DNA of 64,000 nucleotides from Apostichopus japonicus (Eukaryota > Echinodermata > Holothuroidea > Aspidochirotida > Stichopodidae), in assembly GCF_037975245.1 (NCBI RefSeq), contig NC_092581.1:1002501-1066500 (forward strand), read 5' to 3'. Shown one piece after another: positions 15,001-22,502 of the stretch (positions within the stretch are counted from its first letter, which is position 1; each line of letters starts with the position of its first letter). The notes under the pieces were generated by a model. It saw nothing but the letters and a program-made list of their open reading frames with translations. It had not been told where the DNA came from and searched no databases. The position numbers and the translations under genes are program-made.

Positions 15001-15951
15001 TAAATAGTTTCTTGGTTTACACTTGACATTGAAATATTTGTGAATGTTTTAGGTATTTGACCACCAGACAACAAGTTTTTGCAGTTCTCATCTGGAAAAA
15101 TCTGAATTTCATGAAGTTGTGTGTTTACTCTACTTTCTATGGAGTTGGATTGAAATACTAGGAAATGCTGTAGGTATCAATTATTTCAATTGCTGATAAG
15201 GGCACATATTTCTTCCTGATTCACTGAGCCTTGGACAACATAAGAATGTAATTTTTCATGGCTTTTTTTGCCATTTATTTTCTTTCCTGCTACAAAGTGC
15301 TAGTATTATATTAGTAGGCCTAGCCTAACTTAAGACTTTGCAAATTTACCAGTGTTGGTACTGGCTGTTTTGCAGAGCTGGGTATATGAATAGGGACTAA
15401 TACAATACTTAAAAACACTCTCCTACGTGGTTAAAGGGAACTACCTAAACATACAAATGTGAGTGACATTACAAAACAAAGCCCTAGCCTAAGGCAGAAT
15501 ATTATTGAGGTCCTAGGCATACACAGTGCATTCTTGACACAATTCCCATGCCTACTGTTGCCTACGCCTAATATATGAATACTTATCTAGAACATGATAT
15601 ACTGTGTAAGTTCCTAGGTTACCTCCAAGCACATCGTTGCCTAATTCATGCCTAGGCATAGGAAGTTTCCGAGGCTATATCATTACAGACCTGTACTGTA
15701 TATAGCCTAAGTACTCTTACAAGTTACATTGTTACAATAACGTTAACATAGGCTAGCAGAACCCTAACTTGTTAGAGCTGGCACTGTGGCAGTGCAAAGG
15801 AAGTCCAAGAAAGCTATCCTAGTTCCAGTTTCGAAACCACGGCCTTGATTAAGTGAAAACAAACTAAAACAAATTCAAACATCCCCAGTTACTTACAACA
15901 ATTCGCATCGAAGTCCGACTTCGAAAGCGCTTTGCGATGAGCATCTGCCAT
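1..15951 (-). CDS. EXOC8: Exocyst complex component 8 (Exo84), 16 exons, 3' end off window
   Basis: EXOC8 is a subunit of the octameric exocyst, which tethers secretory vesicles to the plasma membrane before SNARE fusion; in animals its PH-like domain also binds the GTPase RalA. Sixteen coding exons on the minus strand join without a phase error to 645 codons (1935 nt). The start ATG is at 15951-15949 in the context CAAAATGGC. Segments align collinearly with vertebrate EXOC8 from the N-terminal YVQEIS and EMYQLSHLLTEQKS blocks through a PH region to ELPEDLD.SIAQR, RVKQLTDVL, SLRGGPQVTRRAVTQLIRLG and IGLDLTF. The vertebrate protein is about 725 residues, so roughly 35-40 C-terminal residues are missing. 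A pyrimidine-rich acceptor at 8-10 suggests that exon 17 starts at position 7 and continues off the left edge. The alanine/glycine-rich linker of the mammalian protein is absent. Donors of exons 9 (GTACAA), 13 (GTCAGT) and 16 (GTTGGT) are weak. The gene identity is certain; individual junctions rest on GT-AG signals, phase and homology. Confidence 0.96.
627..3709 (-). CDS. EXOC8: EXOC8 exons 12-16 (C-terminal helical bundles)
   Basis: Exon 12 is 3529-3709 (181 nt), exon 13 is 2460-2710 (251 nt), exon 14 is 1718-1823 (106 nt), exon 15 is 1140-1234 (95 nt) and exon 16 is 627-794 (168 nt), covering residues 379-645. Conserved blocks include ACDLYLKNRSTAI, LRYLKIEGAAHLYVTKLC, AFVVWTKAELKGFV, IGLDLTFVLNSLMLKGMQ, EASRHRN, EEKWYPMNL, REALKLYIPE and QEFLPLVESKIQ. 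Exon 13 uses an atypical donor, GTCAGT, needed to join HRNM to EEKWYPMN in frame 0. Exon 16 ends in GTTGGT, also atypical. Leftward of 626, intron 16 fills the window to about position 8. No other coding block is visible there. Confidence 0.94.
3889..3950 (-). pseudogene. Decayed duplicate of the 5' end of EXOC8 exon 12
   Basis: Read on the minus strand from 3950, a CAG acceptor (3951-3953) is followed by GCT TGT TAT GTT TAT CTC AAA AAC AGA, almost identical to the first codons of exon 12 starting at 3709. Further on, TTG AGA TAC CTC AAA matches exon 12 again. Between them the CAG TCA of the real exon has become TGA TGA (3903-3908), two in-frame stops. The similarity continues into the upstream intron: 3710-3860 resembles 3951-4092, including AGATTTTAGA. 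The offset is about 241 bp. This is a tandem duplication within the gene that kept an acceptor but lost its reading frame. Confidence 0.85.
4593..5877 (-). CDS. EXOC8: EXOC8 exons 9-11 (start of C-terminal helical-bundle region)
   Basis: Exon 9 is 5734-5877 (144 nt), exon 10 is 4989-5040 (52 nt) and exon 11 is 4593-4737 (145 nt); they encode residues 265-378. Exon 9 carries the near-invariant WLEELPEDLDMSIAQRNFE block, exon 10 the short YLEQIPMTPPLKEVK segment that aligns with YLEDKPSPPPVKEL in vertebrates, and exon 11 RVKQLTDVLTREL and SLRGGPQVTRRAVTQLIRLG. This is the start of the CATCHR-type helical bundles that form the exocyst rod. Exon 10 is too short to stand out alone and was placed by phase (1 in, 2 out), a GTAAGT donor and homology. 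The donor of exon 9 (GTACAA) is unusually weak. Confidence 0.93.
6373..6606. repeat. Old tandem duplication in EXOC8 intron 8
   Basis: Two diverged copies of about 104-106 bp lie roughly 128 bp apart, at 6373-6476 and 6501-6606. Both begin GTATGT..ACTATTC and share CTGACAG/CAGACAG, TCTCAT..C.TGCT and ATT(A)TGTG near the end. Identity judged by eye is around 60-65%, so the event is old. No coding frame is conserved between the copies. Confidence 0.5.
6628..9511 (-). CDS. EXOC8: EXOC8 exons 5-8 (PH-like, Ral-binding region)
   Basis: Exon 5 is 9369-9511 (143 nt), exon 6 is 7911-7990 (80 nt), exon 7 is 7124-7197 (74 nt) and exon 8 is 6628-6727 (100 nt), together residues 133-264. The strands of the PH-like fold read NRYIVHDGDLVELD, VHIYLLNDSLVVTTF, RYKFQALFELDSLAVVNV and FKVLRFPDQHIYCAENAK, followed by the closing helix RDWLDRLEEAKK. 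Each block has an obvious counterpart in vertebrate EXOC8. In mammals this domain is where active RalA binds in competition with EXOC2; that role here is inferred from family knowledge. All acceptors end in CAG or TAG, and donors are GTGAGT, GTAAGT, GTAAGG and GTAAGG. Intron 5 (7991-9368) carries a short (CA)n tract at its 5' end. Confidence 0.95.
8030..8058. repeat. (CA)n microsatellite in EXOC8 intron 5
   Basis: An imperfect CA repeat (cacacacatacacacaca) lies inside intron 5, close to its 5' end on the gene strand, 40 bp upstream of the acceptor of exon 6. Confidence 0.9.
10571..15951 (-). CDS. EXOC8: EXOC8 exons 1-4 (N-terminal coiled-coil part)
   Basis: Exon 1 is 15897-15951 (55 nt, donor GTAAGT), exon 2 is 13812-13967 (156 nt), exon 3 is 11379-11471 (93 nt) and exon 4 is 10571-10662 (92 nt). 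They encode residues 1-132. Codons split across introns 1 and 2 restore TAT (Tyr) in both cases, giving YVQEIS and YLEGEMYQLSHLL, which match the vertebrate protein at exactly those places. This part is helical and corresponds to the Vps51/Exo84 N-terminal coiled coil used for exocyst assembly. Exon 4 ends with SLLDRVEGC, the conserved lead-in to the PH domain. Introns 1 and 2 (13968-15896 and 11472-13811) are the longest in the gene. I see no further gene in them, only AT-rich sequence and scattered short repeats such as GCCTAGGC. Confidence 0.94.
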
Positions 15952-16104
15952 TTTGAGACGCTTTTTCGGGAGTTGCCTTTTCACACAAATTTCGTTAACA
16001 ACAAGTAAAATATTATTTTCTGTGTGACCAAACTAAAAAGGCTGTGGGTTGCTAGTTTTTTTTCCTGAATGAACTTTTTTGCTCTCTCTTAGTTATATAA
16101 ACGT
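15947..16104 (-). promoter_or_regulatory. Putative EXOC8 5' leader and core promoter
   Basis: On the minus strand the start codon lies inside AAAATGGC (15947-15954), which fits both a Kozak context and the core of a YY1 site, a factor often found overlapping start codons. About 140 bp upstream, near 16094-16101, the strand reads TTATATAA, a possible TATA element. The transcription start cannot be seen. There is no CpG island. Confidence 0.3.
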
Positions 16105-16165
16105 AGTGGCTTTGCGCCACCTTCTTGGTGTAAGCATACTTCTGAAGCACTTGGGGTGGGGTAGT

Positions 16166-16625
16166 ATCCCCAGCAGGGGGTAGGAAGCTTTCGAAAAGTT
16201 GGGGAGGGGCACAACATCAAAGGGGCACTTTCTCATTCCACAACCACACTCGTTATGCTATAAACCGATACACACCGGCCATATCACTTAAATATATGTG
16301 TTGGTATAATGGTATGCTATCAATACTATTATGGTGCACGTGACAACCTACATCTGTACTTCTGTCCATCCAAAATTTAGAACTTTCCAAAACAAATCAT
16401 CCTATGTTCATCCATTGAACAAAAGTCTTTAGCAACCTCGGTTAAATCCTTAGCATCTACAGATTAAAAATAAATAATTAAAATAAAATATTAAAATTAA
16501 TAAAGGCTTAAGCTATCCAGAAGACAGTTCTTCAACAATAGGGCACATTTGCTATTTTGAAAAAATTGGGGGGCACGTGCCCCCAGTGCCCTCCCCCTCC
16601 CCGGCTCCTACCGCATGATCCCCAG
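16166..16625. mobile_element. hAT-like non-autonomous transposon with 8-bp target duplication
   Basis: The element spans 16174-16617 (444 bp). Its ends are CAGGGGGTAGGAAGC and, reverse-complemented, CATGCGGTAGGAGCC, imperfect 15-bp terminal inverted repeats. It is flanked on both sides by ATCCCCAG (16166-16173 and 16618-16625), an exact 8-bp target-site duplication, the size made by hAT transposases. Subterminal regions are G-rich on the left and C-rich on the right. There is no transposase frame. A perfect 16-bp palindrome, GGGGGCACGTGCCCCC, sits at 16569-16584 near the right end. Confidence 0.8.
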
Positions 16626-18758
16626 AATAGTATCATGGGGGGGGGGGTTCAGGGGAGCATGTGATATAATGCTATGAAACTGCTGGTTGAATTATCTTTG
16701 AATTTATATTCCAGTCCTTTTAATGGGAATGAGACTCCCGTTGTACATGTCTTCTGTAGTTGTAGTGGCATGTTCAGAAGAGAAGAGAATGGTTGTAGAG
16801 AGCAGAGCCGCTATACGTTCGATTTATGTCATTTTAAGATTGTTATGTAAATTGTATGTCTAAATAAATCCAAGCAAGGCACTGACGGACTAACATATAC
16901 ATTTACACGTACATAGTTTTCTTAAAGATATGGTCACAATCATTGCTTGAGTATAGTTACAACAGTACGTACGATACGGTACCTTTAGAATACACATTGA
17001 CGTGCGGATGAAGTGTAGGCCTAACATATATTTCGTTACTATCGAGACAGGTATCGGTTAATATTAGATCAGCTTACTGAATTGCTTAGGAGTCGGGCAC
17101 GTTATAGTGTTAGTGTGTAGTGTTTAAATATGATTTTGCCCTAAAAGGTTTATGGCACAGATCGCAGAGTACAGGCTTACTGGCAGTTATGTCCACAGTT
17201 GTAAATGTTGAATTTTGTATTAACACCATCGTTAACGTACAGGAACTTGAATGATGCTCTAAATGGGTTGGTAATTGGGCTAACACATTTATTTCATTTG
17301 CCCATCCATTCGCACACAATTCAGTTCCGTTTCAATATGATCAGAGATGAAATCGCCTTACAGTGTAGTGATGGGATTTACTAATGTAGGCTTCTGTGAA
17401 CTCGCCATTGGTTGTGAATGCCCATCAACATTCAGGCACACTACTATATTTACTACCTAATTCGAGTTTTAATGTTAAACTTTATGAAGCAGTTATCTAT
17501 CCTTTGAGCAGCCGAGGTACGGTAATGTAACTTGTACGCAATAAATGTCATTGCGGGCTGATGTTTCAAACCTTGAGAAAACCCGTCTCTGGAAAACCAA
17601 ACATTAACACTAAGAGTCGACGTATCTACTTGACTTTGCCTAGTTTTGATATGGGAATCGGGAACCGAGAGAAATTGGCCTTATATATATACTAGTTGAG
17701 GCTAAATGCCAGATATACCTTGAACTGAGGAGGGTGAACCCTTTTTTAGTTGAGTGATGCGTTCTTCTAAATAATAAACTTTACGATGAATGAAATACAT
17801 TATTACCATACTATAAATATAGGAAAATGAAAATATTGGCGCTCTATTTTGTTACATGGGAATGTGAAAAGGGCATAATTCCCCAGTCCCAATGAAAAAC
17901 CCATCATGAGTAAAAGACATACATCATTAGTAAAAGACATACACCAGGGATCTAAAAACCTTGAGATTTATAGGCAACGGCCGCGGTACTCCCTGCAATT
18001 CTGATCATTAGGCCATTGCCATTACATACCGGTAATGCCGCAGATGCTAGCACATGCCATTTGTGAATATAGCTGCATGCATGGTATGTACATAAACTGG
18101 GCAACCGATGTCCTAACTATAAAAATAGCTTTATAAATTATAAAATCGAAAAATAAACAATTTGCCTTAAATTGGATATTTCCTCTCCTTGCAGTAAACA
18201 TATGCATAAACTGTGACTTTGCATCAAAATCTAAGCACAAAGGCCATTACTCTCCGTCAACCACCTAGTAGTTATACCGTTGGGTTTAGATAAACTAATG
18301 CGCTGTCAATGACGGTGAACTAGATCTGATATAGCGCTCTCTGATAATTGCCCGTTTGGTGCGCCTTTATAAAGCGGTGCGGCGCAACAATTAAGGAGAT
18401 AAATGCATTTGAAAGTAGGAACAAGCAGTTATATTACAGCTCTTTGGTCTAACGAGAGAGAAAAAAGAAGGAAATTAAAGGGTTTTTTCATATCCTGGTG
18501 AGATCTGCATAACTTAAAATTTAACTTATATCACTAGTTAAACGTATAAACTGTGGAATGCTAGCAGCAAAGCAGCACTATATCGAATATAATTGTTTCT
18601 CATGCTTTTTTTGGGCCGGGGGGGGGGGGGGAGCAGAAATGTTAAATTTCGTAATTGTTCCCATAATAACACGCTTCTGCCAGTTGTACATGCTCCCAGG
18701 TATACACCATGAAGTAACATATTATATACCAATGTGTATATAGGGAAATATCAACATA
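16626..18758. other. Intergenic region, no gene seen
   Basis: This stretch between the hAT-like element and the next reading frame has a G12 run just after the element, scattered AT-rich sequence and a C/G run near 18615 (G13). A short frame on the minus strand at about 17110-17165 reads CDLCHKPFRAKSYLNTTH before a stop, resembling half a C2H2 zinc finger, but lacks the second histidine spacing. No promoter, RNA gene or array is apparent. Confidence 0.5.
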
Positions 18759-19081
18759 TCAAACCTCAGCCGTCATATTTGAATTATATTGTGTCATGGG
18801 GGTGTAATGGTTCAGATCTTTAACGTACAGATATTTCACTTGCGCTTGAATAGTCCTTTCCTTTGCCAACACTCGAAGCTGACTTAATACACTGTCTTTA
18901 AAGTCGTCCTTATTATGATGGGTTTCCGCTTTGGGGATTGTATCCGGAAAAGTGTAGCAATCAGTCGAGGTAAAACGGACGTGAGGTTGAGCAAAGCTTC
19001 TCCGACGGAGACACATGATCCTATTATTGAACGTCCTGCCAACTTCCGAAGACTTCCGCTTCATATTTTCTAACGGTTTGC
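18759..19081 (-). CDS. Unrecognised reading frame behind a splice acceptor (possible terminal exon)
   Basis: On the minus strand a strong acceptor (TTTTCTGTGTTGTTCAG, ending at 19082) is followed by an open frame of about 107 codons to a TGA at 18759-18761. The frame enters in phase 1 (GC completes a codon) and reads KPLENMKRKSSEVGRTF... with a basic RRRSFAQPHVRF stretch, then a charged, probably helical part (LSQLRVLAKERTIQAQVKYL) and ends MTAEV. An internal ATG at MKRKSS could also be a start. I recognise no family. The local CpG content is higher than in the flanks, as in the neighbouring Ig-family gene. If it is a terminal exon, the rest of the gene lies to the right, possibly enclosing the plus-strand gene at 19886. 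It may also be chance. Confidence 0.35.
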
Positions 19082-19885
19082 CTGAACAACACAGAAAATA
19101 ATTTTCTGATTGTTGCACCCTACAGTCAGTTATAGATTATGTACCACACTGCAGAACCTCTCCACAGAGTCATAACAGAACCTCTGACATAGAGCAGGTG
19201 GCACAGAAGTGAAACGGTCTACGGCATATGACGGCTCATAAAATATGGCTGCCACGCTTTATATTATCTTTATGAGTCTGTGTTATTAAACAGAACATTT
19301 TTCTTTCACGGTGGACTATAGTCAAACGGATAAACAACTTTGCCTATGAGCAGTCAACAACCAGGGATGGGAATATAAAACACAGCTAAAGGAAGACAAC
19401 AGAAAAAAATACCAGGAGCTATCAGGAAATGTGTATATATATATTTTTTTGTTTCAATGTATATATGGATTTTGTTGCATCGCAAACGGATCAGACTTTC
19501 ATATCTGCATTAGATCATTGCTCGAAGGGATATATTTTCTATCAAAGGAGAATTTTTCCCTTTTTCTTTTGGAACAAAATATTTAAATAGATCAGCTATT
19601 TATCTATATCATAAAATTGCAAGTCATCTGATACCGGATTCTTTTGTTTTTGCTATAGCAGTGTTACCAGGAAGAACACATACTTTACAGTGGTACGTTA
19701 TATTCCTCATTCAATGCTGGATATCAATCCCTGAAGGAAGTATCATAAATTCCGTGTGATTATATTTTCACCATTCTGGAAACTTTCTGTTATGCTAAAG
19801 CAGTATTCCTTTCATTGAACACCAAAAGGGGTTATCGAGTCCTTTTTTCCGTTCCGATATAGAATAGTCTTTTTTTGTAATCAAA
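19082..19885. other. 5' flank of the Ig-family gene
   Basis: AT-rich sequence with no coding potential. A TATA-like ATATAAAA occurs at 19373-19380, about 500 bp before the ATG, and TATATATATATTTTTTT at 19434-19450. These could serve as promoter or 5' leader of the plus-strand gene, but no start site can be fixed. Confidence 0.3.
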
Positions 19886-22036
19886 ATGGCTCCGGAGTCA
19901 CTTCTTTTGTTCATGGTTAACATGATGATAGTCTTTACAAGTGGGTACGGAAACCCACACGTGGTCGTACCCAGTGGTACTACGGCGATGCTTGGTGACG
20001 ACGTGACGCTTCCTTGTACAGTGAGAAAAAACTCATCAGAGGTTATAAAATGGACGATTGGTATCAACGTTATAAGTAGCGGCTCTACGATCTTTCAATC
20101 TACTTTAAGTCCTACACAACTCGGGCGATTATCGATAACCGGTAATCACGACATAGGTGAATATAATTTACATATTGTTGACATGCAAGCTGAAGACGCA
20201 GGAGAATACTCGTGCGGTTATTTCTCGGTGTCGGATCGAAGAGCTTACTTCAGCCCTATTGCCATAGTAACGGTAATCGAACCTCCTTCGTGTGAATACT
20301 ATACATTAAATACCGAGCTTGTCCCTGGAAATCAAATACAAATGATATGTACAAGCCGGAACAATCGTCCGAACACAGAAGTAACTTGGTTTAGGAATGG
20401 TCAACCTTTGCAGGGGATTTTAAAACACGTTCCCGTTATATCAAGAACGGTTTCGCCGGTTCTTACCGAAGATGATTATGACCAACCGTTTACATGCGTT
20501 GAGAATTTGAGTCCGATTTCGTATGCGCCCCATTGCTCCATTATACCGTTAAGACGGACACAAAAACCGGTTCATGTAGTTAAAACGTCTGAGGCGGTTA
20601 TCGTTGGTGATATATCACATTTAACGTGTCTCACTGACATTCAGTTGTCGGATCAAGGATTATCGTATCGGTGGTTGATCGGTTCAACCGTATCTTTGAT
20701 TAAAAGTAACATACTGAGTTTTGGACCCGTTGAAGCTTCGCAAAATGGGACTAACATTATTTGTGAAGTCTCCCACAACGGTGAATATTATGGGAATGAT
20801 ACGTTTACTTTAGAAGTACTTCCGTCACGTGACGACATTGATATAATGGGCGCTTACGACGGCGAACTGCCATCGTCAACTTCACCTACAGTAAATACAA
20901 AGACACAAGAAAAGAGCAGAAATACGCAAAAAGTTATGAAAATTACCCAACCGATATTCCAAGGTAATCCTGCAACGGGGACACCACCTTCTGATTATTA
21001 TGTGACGGCAAACTTGATGGATAGTTACCTAATAATATTCATAGTCGTAGCTACTACCATTGGAGTGTTGCTCCTTGTAGCTATCATCTGCTTGACTTTA
21101 GTTTTAACGCGGCAAAGAGAAATATCTCCTCTATCAAAGAGAACCAGTTCGTGTGAAGAGATTAATAACTCATCGTTTGCAGAATTCGGCCAAGAAGACG
21201 AATCGGCCATATTTTCAGAATCGAACATAATTAATGAATGTATCGAGGCTGGTACAGCGAGACCCCATTATTTTACCTTAGAAGCTGATTCGAAAGGAAC
21301 CCGAAGGAAAGAAAGAAAAGTGAGCGATTCTGCAGTTGTAACCTATTCCAAGGTCTCGAAAAATAAAAAATCTTCGAAGCGGAATTCAAGTCCTAGGATG
21401 GGACATGCTGGAGAGCCACATAGTGATATTTTTAGAAATAGATCGACATCAGCGTATGCCGTACGGACTGTTGGCAAGACTACAGCAAAACGTCATATGA
21501 GCGCCAAACGACCTCTACCGGAGAGGCCGGAAGGCGAAAAGGTGTATACAGATCCCCCTTGCTCTTACAGCGAGAGTGGTGAAGATGTTACTCTTAAGCG
21601 ATTACAAGCAAATCAGTCACGCGATCAAGATGGAACGCTGACGGCCAATGACACGCCCTCTTCTTCAAAAACAATAGTCGTCGACGACGTTGAGCAGACG
21701 ACCGCGTCAAAAATAATTCCTAATCTTATCATAGACTCAGACTACACCGAAGTTGGCGAGACGAGTCAACATGTAATACTGAAATGCGAAGAGAGACCGT
21801 ACGAGTTTACGGCGGTCTATGATGCTCTCCATGACGACCAAGAGAGAAAAGTTCTAAAATGTAATCCAGATAGCGGTTACCATGACAGCAGTAGCACTGA
21901 AGGCACAGAGCCGGAGATTGAAAGTGACGGTCAAAGGTCAGCGTCCTCATTAGATTCAAGACATCTTTTTAAATTGGAGGGAGCAGAAGATAATCTGTAT
22001 GCTTCCTTAGAAGATTGCTCTATTGTGACGGAATGA
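19886..22036 (+). CDS. Intronless three-Ig-domain type I membrane protein with tyrosine-motif tail
   Basis: A 716-residue uninterrupted frame starting at CAAAATGGC. Residues 1-22 form a signal peptide. Three Ig-like domains follow: V-type about 28-131 (C44, W56, DAGEYSC with C110), a second about 134-222 (C155, W168, C204 plus an extra pair C136/C217), and a third about 226-313 (C248, W263, C293). N49, N207, N287 and N304 are glycosylation sequons. A Ser/Thr/Pro-rich stalk leads to one membrane helix at about 381-408. The 308-residue cytoplasmic tail has ITIM-type motifs VTYSKV (Y487) and SDYTEV (Y620), further YxxL motifs at Y462, Y645 and Y705, a proline-rich KRPLPERPE (541-549) and DSGYHDSS (662-669). 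The architecture suits an adhesion or inhibitory signalling receptor at the cell surface; orthology is not recognised. Absence of introns is unusual for such a multidomain protein. Eleven CpGs in 19951-20100 set it apart from the surrounding DNA. Confidence 0.9.
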   Translation: MAPESLLLFMVNMMIVFTSGYGNPHVVVPSGTTAMLGDDVTLPCTVRKNSSEVIKWTIGINVISSGSTIFQSTLSPTQLGRLSITGNHDIGEYNLHIVDMQAEDAGEYSCGYFSVSDRRAYFSPIAIVTVIEPPSCEYYTLNTELVPGNQIQMICTSRNNRPNTEVTWFRNGQPLQGILKHVPVISRTVSPVLTEDDYDQPFTCVENLSPISYAPHCSIIPLRRTQKPVHVVKTSEAVIVGDISHLTCLTDIQLSDQGLSYRWLIGSTVSLIKSNILSFGPVEASQNGTNIICEVSHNGEYYGNDTFTLEVLPSRDDIDIMGAYDGELPSSTSPTVNTKTQEKSRNTQKVMKITQPIFQGNPATGTPPSDYYVTANLMDSYLIIFIVVATTIGVLLLVAIICLTLVLTRQREISPLSKRTSSCEEINNSSFAEFGQEDESAIFSESNIINECIEAGTARPHYFTLEADSKGTRRKERKVSDSAVVTYSKVSKNKKSSKRNSSPRMGHAGEPHSDIFRNRSTSAYAVRTVGKTTAKRHMSAKRPLPERPEGEKVYTDPPCSYSESGEDVTLKRLQANQSRDQDGTLTANDTPSSSKTIVVDDVEQTTASKIIPNLIIDSDYTEVGETSQHVILKCEERPYEFTAVYDALHDDQERKVLKCNPDSGYHDSSSTEGTEPEIESDGQRSASSLDSRHLFKLEGAEDNLYASLEDCSIVTE

Positions 22037-22271
22037 CGATATGTTTTTTTGTGTGCATAAAGTAGAATCAATTTACATATAAAAGTTATTAGTTAATCTT
22101 GATGAGTGTCAGTAAAACAATGGCGCGTGCACAATAGAATGTATTTATTCACTGTATACTTGTAATGAGAGCTGTAAATATTTTCCATCTCTGTGCAACA
22201 TGTTAATGTATATAATAGGTCGTATAAGCCAGTGACGTTACAATGTACGGTGTAAGTGGTGATTACGATTA

Positions 22272-22273
<2 letters not shown>

Positions 22274-22354
<81 letters not shown>

Positions 22355-22358
22355 CATG

Positions 22359-22431
<73 letters not shown>

Positions 22432-22440
22432 CTATATATA

Positions 22441-22499
<59 letters not shown>
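22274..22499. repeat. (TA)n microsatellite
   Basis: About 225 bp of TA dinucleotides broken by short variants (ACATGTACATGT near 22350, CATATATA and CTATATA further on), 240 bp after the stop codon of the Ig-family gene. It may lie in its 3' UTR or just beyond. The tract is self-complementary and likely to extrude or slip. Confidence 0.95.

Positions 22500-22502
<3 letters not shown>

Noticed and set aside
17110-17319. Minus-strand frame ending CDLCHKPFRAKSYLNTTH, like a C2H2 zinc finger
   Set aside because: Only the two cysteines and one plausible histidine are present, spacing after the leucine is wrong and a stop follows. A single half-finger can arise by chance.
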